From NCBI GenBank assembly GCA_009711805.1, contig VEMX01000021.1, positions 59,218 through 123,217 of the forward strand: a DNA stretch of 64,000 nucleotides. The letters are read 5' to 3'. The stretch is from Balneolaceae bacterium (lineage in GTDB: Bacteria; Bacteroidota; Rhodothermia; Balneolales; Balneolaceae). Below the pieces are notes generated by a model, which saw only the letters and a list, made by a program, of their open reading frames with translations, ran no database searches and was not told the DNA's origin. The translations under genes and the position numbers were made by a program. Positions 18,463-26,315 of the stretch are shown here, piece by piece (the first letter of the stretch is position 1; every line of letters begins with the position of its first letter).

Positions 18463-18690
18463 TTAGTGTAAGGGTAGTCGTTCAATGTAATGTCCTCGTG
18501 CGGATACGATTGTTTGTACAGTCGCATCATCCACCGGGCCGTTCAGGCTTTCAACTCTGAGTACTTTGTCGCAATCGTTCAGGTCCAGGCTCACCACATA
18601 ATTTTCGAAATGGTTCATAATGTCATTTCGGATGGAATCAGCCTCCGGGCGTTCATCTATATTCGTTTTATATACTTTTATGTGGTTCAT
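18463..18690 (-). CDS. Small hypothetical protein
   Basis: 75 residues from the ATG at 18690 (MNHIKVYKTNIDERPEADSI). No signal peptide or membrane segment is seen. The composition is acidic with an alternating strand/helix pattern, and the sequence CDKVLRVESLNGPVDDAT suggests a small ferredoxin-like alpha/beta fold. It sits 11 bp upstream of the DUF4199 gene and downstream of an SRPBCC remnant. The family is not recognised by name. Confidence 0.6.
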   Translation of the reverse strand: MNHIKVYKTNIDERPEADSIRNDIMNHFENYVVSLDLNDCDKVLRVESLNGPVDDATVQTIVSARGHYIERLPLH

Positions 18691-18696
18691 AAACAT

Positions 18697-18921
18697 TCAA
18701 GTGAATTTGTCTGTTTTGAAAAACTGGCTGGCCTGAGAAGCCCGAGCATACTTTTTAAGCTGTTTCAAATAGGTTGACCATCCATCTTTAAGAGCATTTA
18801 TTAGTTCGTTCCGTTGAGTTTGGGTTCGATGATCTCCCCACCAGTTGACAAGGTGATCAGGCTTTGTCAGAAGGTCCCATGCTTGTTGTAAAGTGGTATC
18901 CAAAGCAACTTCGAAGTGGAT
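18697..18921 (-). pseudogene. SRPBCC gene with deleted core
   Basis: The frame reads an AHSA1 N-terminus (IHFEVALDTTLQQAWDLLTK, then HLVNWWGDH) fused directly to an AHSA1 C-terminal helix (INALKDGWSTYLKQLKK). The central strands, about 80-90 residues, are missing. No ATG is present; a TTG at 18903 is the only possible start, and the frame overlaps the end of the upstream SRPBCC gene. The protein could not form the ligand cavity, so this is most likely an internal-deletion pseudogene. Confidence 0.65.
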
Positions 18922-19409
18922 TGTTTGATAAGATCCGGTTTATGATCGGCGATTACATTCAGGTCTATTCCATGCTCAATCCATGCCTTCATGTTGGATA
19001 GCACGAGAGTCCATCCACCGTTTTGTCCCAGCATCAAACCTATTTTTTCTTCAAGGTTTTTGTCTTCAGCGGGAGCTGATTTCCAAAATCCTTTTTCGGT
19101 GACACGAAACAATGTGGTGTCATTCGGTTTAGGTTCAAAGTTCATTTCAACTGTGGGTTTTAGTCCTCCGGGTTTCCATTGAAGGGAGATGTATTCATTG
19201 GGTTTCGCTTCCAGAATATCGACAGTATCCTTCACTCCAAATTGTCCCCATTCCCACTCCAGGGTTTTGCCCGGTTCTACCCGGCCACTGCTTTTGGTGA
19301 ACCAGAATTTGGAAGTGATGTCCGGATTGACCATTGCTTCGAAAACTTCACTAACCGGCTTACGGATAAGCATTTGAGATTCGACTATTGGGTAGTTTTG
19401 GTTGTTCAT
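18867..19409 (-). CDS. SRPBCC (AHSA1-like) family protein
   Basis: 180 residues from ATG 19409 (MNNQNYPIVESQMLIRK). The longer frame to 19445 runs into the palindrome at 19428-19460. AHSA1 features are VSEVFEAMVNPDITSKFWF, the strand ISLQWKPGG and the C-terminal helix GWTLVLSNMKAWIEHG. The last 18 residues run out of frame over the start of the SRPBCC remnant, suggesting the natural end was altered by a frameshift or deletion. It is downstream of ArsR, a common ArsR-AHSA1 pairing. Confidence 0.85.
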   Translation of the reverse strand: MNNQNYPIVESQMLIRKPVSEVFEAMVNPDITSKFWFTKSSGRVEPGKTLEWEWGQFGVKDTVDILEAKPNEYISLQWKPGGLKPTVEMNFEPKPNDTTLFRVTEKGFWKSAPAEDKNLEEKIGLMLGQNGGWTLVLSNMKAWIEHGIDLNVIADHKPDLIKQSTSKLLWIPLYNKHGTF

Positions 19410-19427
19410 AAAGTTTTTTCTTAGGAT

Positions 19428-19460
19428 AACCCTCCAAGGGTTCAAAACCCTTGGAGGGTT
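19428..19460. repeat. REP palindrome between arsR-type gene and SRPBCC gene
   Basis: Perfect 15-bp arms AACCCTCCAAGGGTT and AACCCTTGGAGGGTT with CAA loop. It belongs to the CCTCCAAGG family seen repeatedly in the window. It may also act as an RNA hairpin between the two cistrons. Confidence 0.75.
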
Positions 19461-19469
19461 AAATTTTGC

Positions 19470-19778
19470 TTAATCTTCCTCTGCCAAAGCTGCTTCCAGA
19501 GCATCGAGTTTCTGATTCCAGAATTTTTGGTAACGATTGGCCCACTCTATAACTTCCTGAAGTTTGCGGGTGTCGGCCCTGCAATATCTCTTTCGACCTT
19601 TTTTATGGATGACGACCAACCCACACTCATTTAGAATCTTAATGTGTTTTGATACAGCCGGTCTGCTTATTTGAAACTGACTGGCTATATCATTCACGGG
19701 CTTGTACTCTTCAGCCACCAGGTCGATGATTGCTCTGCGGGTGGGATCTGCTATTGCTTGAAATACATCTTTAGCCAT
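19470..19778 (-). CDS. ArsR-family HTH transcriptional regulator
   Basis: 102 residues with one winged-helix domain. VFQAIADPTRRAIIDLVAEE and FQISRPAVSKHIKIL, the recognition helix, then GLVVIHKKGRKRYCR, the wing, are diagnostic. There are no Cys-rich metal sites of the classical ArsR type. The C-terminal helix (RYQKFWNQKLDALEAAL) is typical of regulators paired with AHSA1 proteins. It heads the minus-strand SRPBCC cluster, and two GTAAC-N6-GTTAC dyads lie immediately upstream. Confidence 0.95.
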   Translation of the reverse strand: MAKDVFQAIADPTRRAIIDLVAEEYKPVNDIASQFQISRPAVSKHIKILNECGLVVIHKKGRKRYCRADTRKLQEVIEWANRYQKFWNQKLDALEAALAEED

Positions 19779-19792
19779 TGACAGGATTTTAT

Positions 19793-19834
19793 GTAACTGA
19801 TTGGTTACAAATATATATGTAACTTTTTAGTTAC
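19793..19834. promoter_or_regulatory. Double operator upstream of the ArsR-family gene
   Basis: Two identical dyads, GTAAC-N6-GTTAC, occupy 19793-19808 and 19819-19834, with centres 26 bp apart. They lie 15-56 bp upstream of the ArsR start at 19778. This is the position and architecture of an autoregulatory ArsR site. Confidence 0.7.
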
Positions 19835-20080
19835 GCAACTAAAAATAATTCTATGGAAAAGAGAAGGGATATATGTGTGACAGCCCTGGGTATTTGTTCG
19901 CATGGTTGAGAGAACATATACCTGTCCGGGTAGACGGATCATAAATAATCAGGATGAAAATCGGGGTATCGGCTTTAAATTGTAAAAAAGCTTGGTTGAA
20001 ATGTGACTACATTTTCCCCCGGTGTTGGCGGAAGGCTGTGTTGCCGTTTTGGAGAAGTGGAAAAAGACAGAACAGAACAT

Positions 20081-20106
20081 AAAAAAGCCCTGTTAAACAA
20101 CAGGGC
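20081..20106 (-). terminator. Intrinsic terminator of secG
   Basis: On the minus strand an 8-bp stem GCCCTGTT/AACAGGGC with a 4-base loop is followed by TTTTTT. It lies 30 bp past the secG stop. Confidence 0.88.
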
Positions 20107-20136
20107 TTCTTAGGTGTTTAAAATATTAACGGTCGG

Positions 20137-20493
20137 TTAGTTATTAGAGCTATCCGGTGTTTGGGGTATAGCAGATGGGGTATTGGCGGGTGCGTCAATA
20201 GGAACTTCAGTACTTGTTCCCCCATTCTGTAAAATACTGCGGTCGCCTTCCTCTCGATCGATAGCAAAATTTGCTAACACACATAAAACAAGGAAAACGC
20301 CTCCGAGTATAGAAGTGGCTTTTGACAACAAATCAGCTGTTCTGCGGGCGCCAAGGCCACCATGACCTCCACCAACGGCTCCTGCGCCACCCATACCGGA
20401 TACGCCGCCGCCCTGTCCGCTTTGGAGTAAAATTACTAAAATAAGTAATGCACAAATGATCGCGATTACTGCAACAAGTATATTATATAACAT
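20137..20493 (-). CDS. secG: Preprotein translocase subunit SecG
   Basis: 118 residues. Two membrane segments (about 2-20 and 56-76) flank a Gly-rich loop (SGQGGGVSGMGGAGAVGGG), the hallmark of SecG, followed by ARRTADLLSKATSILGGVF. An acidic, Pro/Ser-rich tail of about 30 residues follows. SecG supports SecYE during protein export across the inner membrane. It is monocistronic, with a strong terminator downstream and a divergent mscS-type gene upstream. Confidence 0.95.
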   Translation of the reverse strand: MLYNILVAVIAIICALLILVILLQSGQGGGVSGMGGAGAVGGGHGGLGARRTADLLSKATSILGGVFLVLCVLANFAIDREEGDRSILQNGGTSTEVPIDAPANTPSAIPQTPDSSNN

Positions 20494-20589
20494 GTGATAA
20501 ACTCTTAACTTTCATGAAGACTACAAAGATATTCAAAATTGGTTACTATCCCAAGCATTCGAAACCGAAAAATTTTAATCCGATAAATC

Positions 20590-21522
20590 ATGAATGAGCT
20601 TCAGGATAAGATAGCAGAATTTATGGCAACATCTCCTGCTATAACTTACCAGGTATTAGAGACAATAGGAGTAATATTCATTCTATGGCTCCTCCGGTTT
20701 GTGGCTGTTCGTATCGTGCAAAAGAAAATCAAGGACAGTAAATTACTGTACAAGTGGCGGAAAAACCTGACCTATATTACTACCATCGTTGGAATTCTTG
20801 TTCTGGGACAGGTTTGGTTTACCGCAATCGATTCTTTAGGAACTTTTTTGGGGTTAGTATCTGCGGGTTTGGCGATTGCTCTTAAGGATCCTGTAAGTGA
20901 TTTGGCCGGATGGTTGCTCATTATATGGAGAAAACCTTTTGATATAGGAGATCGGGTTCAGATTGGTAGCTCAAAAGGGGATGTTATCGACATTCGGGTA
21001 TTCAAATTTACCATTCTTGAGATTGGAAACTGGGTAGATGCCGATCAAAGTACCGGGCGTGTCATTCATGTACCAAACCATAAAGTGTTTGTCGAGGATC
21101 TGGCAAATTACACCAGCGATTTTGAGTTTATCTGGAACGAGATCCAGGTGCTTATAACATTTGAGAGTGATTGGAAGAAAGCGAAGCAAATTCTGCAGGA
21201 GGTGGTAGATGAAAAAGTGCAGGGCTTTATTGAAAATGCCCGGGAGCAGGTTAAACGAGCAGAAAAATCATACCTGATTCAATATCGGTACCTCACCCCT
21301 ATAGTATATACCAATGTGCAGGATAGTGGAATAAGCTTGACGGTTCGCTACCTGTCGGATCCCAGGAAACGCAGAAGTACGGAACAGGTGCTCTGGGAGG
21401 GTATACTTGAGCGATTCTCAGGGCAAGATGACATTGACTTTGCATATCCTACCATCCGCTATTATGATAATTCTACCGAAGGAAAAGCCGGTACTATACC
21501 CGGCAAAAGTAAAAACGGTTGA
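20590..21522 (+). CDS. MscS-family mechanosensitive ion channel
   Basis: 310 residues. Three N-terminal membrane segments (about 16-36, 56-78, 82-102) end in the pore helix region (GLVSAGLAIALKDPVSDLAG). The conserved MscS beta-domain follows (KPFDIGDRVQIGSSKGDVID) with NHKVFVEDLANYT. The large cytosolic C-terminal region is standard. It opens under membrane tension to release solutes during osmotic downshift. It is divergent from secG. Confidence 0.93.
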   Translation: MNELQDKIAEFMATSPAITYQVLETIGVIFILWLLRFVAVRIVQKKIKDSKLLYKWRKNLTYITTIVGILVLGQVWFTAIDSLGTFLGLVSAGLAIALKDPVSDLAGWLLIIWRKPFDIGDRVQIGSSKGDVIDIRVFKFTILEIGNWVDADQSTGRVIHVPNHKVFVEDLANYTSDFEFIWNEIQVLITFESDWKKAKQILQEVVDEKVQGFIENAREQVKRAEKSYLIQYRYLTPIVYTNVQDSGISLTVRYLSDPRKRRSTEQVLWEGILERFSGQDDIDFAYPTIRYYDNSTEGKAGTIPGKSKNG

Positions 21523-21581
21523 GGAAAGAATAAGTCGAAGAGGATATGTTCTATCGGTCTCGATCCTGTTTCAGGTGTTTC

Positions 21582-22262
21582 CTATTCTTCTTCCAGGTCA
21601 TAATTTCGCAATTTAGGAATAGGTTGGATGAGTTCTTTTCCATTATTGGAAGGATCGTTCACTAACTCGGGTACCCGAACCACAGCCATGTTTACCATTA
21701 ATGGTTCTCCTTTAAATCCATTTTCAAGTAGTTCATTTCCATGTCCGTTTAACCATTGATCGTATGCACTGGGTTCAAGTATACAGGGCATAGAATCATC
21801 CAGAGGTTGTATCAGTGGATTGGCGTCCATCGTAAGGAGCGCAAAAGAATGATAAGTTTGGCCCTTTTCATCTTTCCAGGAGCTATAAAAACCTGGGATA
21901 GAAAATACTTCGTCTGTCAAAAAGCGGATATAGAAAGGAAGTGGGTCTTCAACCGTTTCTTTCCATTTATAGAAACCACTTGCCGGGACGATACAGGGAG
22001 ATGTTCTTATAAGCTTCATGAACGTTTCATCCTCCTGTACATCATCTTGTTGAACAGAGGTGATTTGTTGATCCGAACCTTCCAGCTTAAGTCCCCATGT
22101 AGAGCTAATCAGGCCCTTCCCATTATCGGTTTGTATGATGATGGGCATGGTGTGGCCGGCCATTACATTATAGTTGGGTTCCAGGTAAGCCTCCGATGTT
22201 GTCTTGATTCCATAATGTTCTTCAATAATGTATTTATCAGTTTCCAGAACATAGCGTTTCAT
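21582..22262 (-). CDS. SRAP-fold (YedK/HMCES-like) protein lacking active-site residues
   Basis: 226 residues matching the SRAP family in order: YNVMAGHTMPII, WGLKLEG, PCIVPASGFYKWKE, FSIPGFYSSW, FALLTMDANPLIQ and SMPCILEPSAYDQWL. Family enzymes crosslink to abasic sites through Cys2 after Met removal, helped by Asn, Glu and His residues. Here residue 2 is Lys (MKRY in place of MCGR), the INARxET segment is replaced by ITSVQQDDV, the Glu of GFYEWK is Lys, and the IHxRMP His is Asp (DDSMP). No upstream start supplies a Cys. It is probably a DNA-binding or regulatory non-enzymatic paralog. Confidence 0.82.
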   Translation of the reverse strand: MKRYVLETDKYIIEEHYGIKTTSEAYLEPNYNVMAGHTMPIIIQTDNGKGLISSTWGLKLEGSDQQITSVQQDDVQEDETFMKLIRTSPCIVPASGFYKWKETVEDPLPFYIRFLTDEVFSIPGFYSSWKDEKGQTYHSFALLTMDANPLIQPLDDSMPCILEPSAYDQWLNGHGNELLENGFKGEPLMVNMAVVRVPELVNDPSNNGKELIQPIPKLRNYDLEEE

Positions 22263-22414
22263 AACAATAGCTTGATTGAGGGTTAGTGGGTAAGGTGAGT
22301 ATGACCTAAAATTTCAAGTAAATCAATGGCAATAATGTTCCGGTAATTAAGTTGGGTGTTTTTTATTTGCTCCGGAAGCATGAATGACAGGAAGAGAAGT
22401 CAATTTGTATTCTG

Positions 22415-23374
22415 ATGAAAACCCCGGATATTGCTGCCAATAAAAAAGGAATAATGATACATCCCATTGTAAATAAGCAGGAAAAAAGAATGCGGGCGTT
22501 GGTGCGTATTGCATTGTATTTAATGCTAACCATCCTCGTGGCGTCTGTTCCGGTTTTTATCCCCGATACCAGCACTGAGTTTATAGTTCGGGCGCTATTA
22601 TGCCTTGGATTGTATTACATAATGATTCGATATGTGGATTTAAGGTCATGGAACGAATCCGGGCTTATACTAAGTAAGGCGTGGGTGAAAGAAGGTATGG
22701 CGGGACTGGCTATAGGGGCACTTGCCATGGGCCTTATTTTTGGAATAGAGTGGGTGTCGGGAAGTTTAAAAGTAACCGGTTTTGGCTGGCAGGGAACCTC
22801 TTCAGCTTTATGGATGTGGCCCGTACTTGCCTACCTGATACAAATGATTTCGGTGGGTTTTTATGAAGAGCTGATTGGCCGGGGCTATATTTTGAGAAAT
22901 ATGACCGAGGGGTTTGCAATAGGGAAAGTATCCACGGTGCAATCGGCAATCATTGCTATTGTTCTGAGTTCGGCAATATTCGGCCTGGCCCATGCAGGTA
23001 ATCCTAATGTTAGCTGGATTGCTTTGTTTAATATTTTTGTGGCAGGAATAATGCTGGCAGTTCCCTTTGTTATAACGGGAAGGCTATCCCTTTCAATTGG
23101 GATACACATAGCCTGGAATTTTTTCCAGGGAGGGATTTATGGATTTCCGGTGAGTGGTTTGGAAGTAAGAAACTCCTTGATTGAAATTCGTCAGGGTGGG
23201 ACAGAATTATGGACCGGCGGAGATTTTGGTCCGGAAGGGGGGCTGGCCGGCTTATTGGGAATTGTTTTGGCACTTATATTCTCTCTTATTTATCTGAAAA
23301 TAAAAGAGGGTTTCCTGGCCCTGGCTCCCGATTTTGCCCAAACTTACAAGGAAAAAAGAAATATAACCGATTAG
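22415..23374 (+). CDS. CPBP-family intramembrane metalloprotease
   Basis: 319 residues with about eight membrane segments. The CPBP/Abi motifs are present: EE plus R in FYEELIGRGYILRNM, His in SSAIFGLAHAGNP and the second His motif in GIHIAWNFFQGGIYGF. Alternative starts are ATG 22454 (preceded by GGA) and 22490. Relatives cleave prenylated or membrane proteins or support bacteriocin self-immunity; the role here is unknown. Confidence 0.9.
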   Translation: MKTPDIAANKKGIMIHPIVNKQEKRMRALVRIALYLMLTILVASVPVFIPDTSTEFIVRALLCLGLYYIMIRYVDLRSWNESGLILSKAWVKEGMAGLAIGALAMGLIFGIEWVSGSLKVTGFGWQGTSSALWMWPVLAYLIQMISVGFYEELIGRGYILRNMTEGFAIGKVSTVQSAIIAIVLSSAIFGLAHAGNPNVSWIALFNIFVAGIMLAVPFVITGRLSLSIGIHIAWNFFQGGIYGFPVSGLEVRNSLIEIRQGGTELWTGGDFGPEGGLAGLLGIVLALIFSLIYLKIKEGFLALAPDFAQTYKEKRNITD

Positions 23375-23593
23375 AGAGGTGAGCTTGCGGTTCAATTTTT
23401 GTATATTAGTTGAGGTTTGAGGGAAAAAGAAAGAATTCTCACTCAATAAGATGCATGTATATCTTTTTGACTTATACTGTTGAATTGAGTGTTTAACCTC
23501 GACCATGTAAATTAGATACATTTGCCTCGTCTTTGGATGAGGCACGATCTTTGAAAATTGAACTATAATGCCAAAATGAAAGAGGTGTAACCA

Positions 23594-25207
23594 TTGTCTT
23601 TTGAAGAATTTGGCCTGAGCCCAGAAATTTTGAGTGGGCTGGCAGACGTAAGAATTGATAAACCGACACCTCTCCAGAATGATGTAATTCCATCGGCGCT
23701 ACAAGGAAAGGATATACTTGTAAAAAATGAAGCCGAAGAGGAAGGGGTTTTTTTGATCCCCGCTTTACAAAAGCTGACAACGAACGGAGAGGTTTCCGGC
23801 ACGAAAGTTTTAATACTAACACCATCAATAGAACGGGCAAAACATATAGATGAACTGATTTGGGCTATGGGCTACCATGCACAAATCAGCAGTGCTCCGA
23901 TTTCCATGAAAGGAAACAGAGAAGAGCAAGAACAAGCCGTTAAAGATGGAGCCCCCATATTAGTAGCAAACCCGGGGCGACTCATTGAAATACTGAATAA
24001 GAATAAGCTAAAGCTTACTGACCTTGAACTCATCGTTATTGATGAAGCACAGGGGATGGAGAACTATAGCCTGGTGAGCCGGGTTAAAGATATTCTTAAA
24101 CAGGTAGAAGGAAGACCGCAAACACTGGTCTTTTCTAAAGAGTACAACAAAGCCACTAAAGAATTGGCTGATTTTGCTCTTCAGGATGCCGAAGTGATAG
24201 GCTTTGATGTTTCCGCTTCTGATGCTTCTGAAAAGAAAGGTGAAAAAGAAGAACCTCAGGACTCTGTCAATGCTGAATCCCAAGCTGAAGAGCAGGAAGA
24301 GAATGCAGAGGCAAAGGAAGAGGAATATGTGCTCGATATGGCAGAAGTAAAGCGCAAGCTGGCTGAAGCCAGTGTGGATGTCGTTCTTAATCCCGAAGAG
24401 GAAAAAGAGGACAAACAAGAGGCAGACCATAAGAGTAAGGTCACGGATGAAGAACCTGGCCCGGTCCCAAAAAACCTGGAGCAAGGATATATTCATGTGC
24501 CGCCAAGGGCAAAAATATCTACACTGCTTGCCCATCTTGATGATAACCTAAGTGATCGAATTGTTGTTTTTGCAGCATCCAAGCGTACTACAGACCGCCT
24601 CTTCCGGATTATCCGTAAGAAAGGATGGGGGGTAGTAAGTATAAACGAAGGCCTGAATGAAGGAACCTATAACGAACGTTTTCAGCGATTCACTTCCGGC
24701 GACATGAAAATACTACTGGTCGGCGGAATTTCAGCTACCGATGTTGAAATTGAATTTGCCAACCAGGTCATTAACTATGATGTGCCCAGCGAAGTAGAAG
24801 AGTATAAATACCGCGCCGAATTGGTAGGCCGCGGAAAAGCTTCGCGTATGATATCCCTGGTATCCAAAATGGACCGGGATGACATCAATAAGATTGTTGA
24901 GGAAGTAGGCTTTTCGCCAACCGAAATTCCATTACCTAAAGAGGTAAAAGAGAAGAAAAAGAGTAAAGGCAAAAAAGATGACCGCAAGAAGAAGAGTGGT
25001 AAAAAGAAAAGCAATAAAAAGAAAAACAACGAAGACAGCCGACGACGTAAACGGCGTAAGCCACAAAAAGCCAAGAAAAATAAAAAAGGCGGACTACCGC
25101 TGCCTACCTATGATGGACTCTCCGGAGGACGTGAAGGCAAAGGCAAACGGCCCGCTCCCAATGATAATTCCGGCGCATTTGGCTGGATTAAAAAGCTATT
25201 TAAATAA
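23594..25207 (+). CDS. DEAD-box-like protein with degenerate ATPase motifs
   Basis: 537 residues starting at TTG 23594, supported by AGAGGTG 10 bp upstream. The Q motif is good (FEEFGLSPEILSGL, KPTPLQNDVIP). Motif I, normally AxTGxGKT, reads VKNEAEEEGVFLIP and has no P-loop Lys. Motif II is DEAQ, motif III SAT is FSK, and motif VI HRxGRxGR is YRAELVGRGK. Both RecA-like folds can be traced, separated by an acidic insert (about 205-300) and followed by a Lys/Arg-rich tail (about 450-510). It probably binds RNA or ribosomes without ATP-driven unwinding. Confidence 0.85.
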   Translation: MSFEEFGLSPEILSGLADVRIDKPTPLQNDVIPSALQGKDILVKNEAEEEGVFLIPALQKLTTNGEVSGTKVLILTPSIERAKHIDELIWAMGYHAQISSAPISMKGNREEQEQAVKDGAPILVANPGRLIEILNKNKLKLTDLELIVIDEAQGMENYSLVSRVKDILKQVEGRPQTLVFSKEYNKATKELADFALQDAEVIGFDVSASDASEKKGEKEEPQDSVNAESQAEEQEENAEAKEEEYVLDMAEVKRKLAEASVDVVLNPEEEKEDKQEADHKSKVTDEEPGPVPKNLEQGYIHVPPRAKISTLLAHLDDNLSDRIVVFAASKRTTDRLFRIIRKKGWGVVSINEGLNEGTYNERFQRFTSGDMKILLVGGISATDVEIEFANQVINYDVPSEVEEYKYRAELVGRGKASRMISLVSKMDRDDINKIVEEVGFSPTEIPLPKEVKEKKKSKGKKDDRKKKSGKKKSNKKKNNEDSRRRKRRKPQKAKKNKKGGLPLPTYDGLSGGREGKGKRPAPNDNSGAFGWIKKLFK

Positions 25208-25243
25208 TCACCAGTTTGTGTGATTCATTTACTATTTGATTTA

Positions 25244-25270
25244 AAAAGTCCATCGGAAGGTGGACTTTTT
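25244..25270 (+). terminator. Intrinsic terminator after the DEAD-box-like gene
   Basis: Arms AAAAGTCCA (25244-25252) and TGGACTTTT (25261-25269) with an 8-base loop are followed by further T residues. It lies 37 bp past the stop codon. Confidence 0.85.
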
Positions 25271-25519
25271 TATTATTGAATACTTTCTGCAGATATAATG
25301 ATCCTAAACCATAGTTGTCCAGACTAATCTGGGATTGAGAATATAAATGATGAAAACAGCCGGTACTTACCCAATTAGTGTGTCTGGAAGTCTTGCTAGT
25401 GTAGGTTAACAACGTATTTATTTTTTGAGTTAGTTGGTAGCTGGCTCAGGCGGAAAAAGGTTCGTGTCGTATTTAATTGGATACTTTTCTTCGGTAGCAC
25501 CGCTTGTCCATGGCTACAT

Positions 25520-25670
25520 GCCCTAACAAGGAGATTCTGCATTTTCTCCCGATCAAATCGGGATGCGTGCGGGAAAACCCCGTCATCCCGGACAAGGCGT
25601 AACGAAGTGAAGTCGCCGATCCGGGATCTCCCGCCACATGGGGTGCACCTGCCCCGGCCTCCTTGTTAAC
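25520..25670. repeat. Long dyad with attC-like ends
   Basis: GCCCTAACAAGGAG at 25520-25533 faces CTCCTTGTTAACC at 25659-25671; TAACAAGGAG and CTCCTTGTTA are perfect 10-bp arms. Inside are nested REP-like dyads. The ends resemble integron inverse-core and core boxes but do not meet the strict consensus. The start GCCCTAACAA is the same as at 63001 in the integron region. Confidence 0.35.
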
Positions 25671-25919
25671 CACCTTGCCCGTACCAGGGAGATCGCGGGT
25701 CTTCGTATACACTTCGCCCGCGATGACTCCTTCTTTAATACCCCCGTAGTTTAGATAGGTGAACCCCGCCCGATATCTTGGTTCATTGTTTAAGGGGACA
25801 AATCGCCGGTGTTTTCCTCGCCATTTCTCACAGCCCCCTGCCAGCGCCGCCAAACCTACACAAGAAGACTTTTTTATGCTACTGGAAGAGACACTTTCCT
25901 GGGAAGTACCAAACAGCCA

Positions 25920-26072
25920 CTGAGTACCCCAATTTTCACTTGAACGCAGCGTACGGGGAAATTTCGCCGCCTAATCCGTACCTCAAAATTGGGCTATTAC
26001 ATAAAGCAATTCAACGGTAATATATTCAAGTATATAGATCGCCATTTTGCATCTATTCGTGAATAATTCGGG
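25920..26072 (+). repeat. 153-bp inverted-repeat copy A
   Basis: Identical except for one base to the reverse complement of 62680-62832. Homology stops exactly at the G of a GTTAAAC box (26072-26078), which fits the integron core GTTRRRY, cut between G and TT. The element contains an internal dyad (CCAATTTT/AAAATTGG) and an AT-rich hairpin near its right end. Confidence 0.85.
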
Positions 26073-26078
26073 TTAAAC
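26009..26078 (+). other. attC-like recombination site
   Basis: ATTCAAC (26009-26015) fits the inverse core RYYYAAC and GTTAAAC (26072-26078) fits the core GTTRRRY, 70 bp end to end, within the normal attC size range. Between them TATTCAAGTATATAGAT and ATCTATTCGTGAATA can fold as an imperfect hairpin with bulged bases, as attC sites do. The call rests on this pattern only. Confidence 0.4.
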
Positions 26079-26315
26079 CGTCCTCCGGTCCAGGGGCAGA
26101 ATTTCTGTGTACATCAGCGAATTCCTCTGTGAGACTCTGCGAGAATTCAACCAAAATGTTTTTTGAACCACTCGTCGCATCATTTTATAAATCGTTTAAC
26201 CAAAGGCACAACTCGACAGTTATGATCCTAAATCAATAATATTTTGTTGTAAGGATTTGAGGTTTTATTCTTCTTACTTATATAGTGGATACATATTTAA
26301 TTAAATGGAGGCACA

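Larger units (their letters stand above)
25271..26315. other. Repeat-rich non-coding region with integron-like remains
   Basis: About 1 kb without a supported gene. It holds a large dyad (25520-25670), REP-like GATCCGGGAT and CCCGATCAAATCGGG palindromes, the 153-bp inverted-repeat copy (25920-26072) and, near 26122, CTCTGTGAGACTCTGCGAGA, related to the element at 28797-28923. The promoter and GGAGG site of the 125-residue gene lie at its right end. It looks like a graveyard of mobile or cassette sequence. Confidence 0.5.

Noticed and set aside
25473..25853. Minus-strand open frame of 126 codons
   Set aside because: It covers REP-like palindromes and the attC-like dyad, has no ribosome binding site and no family resemblance.
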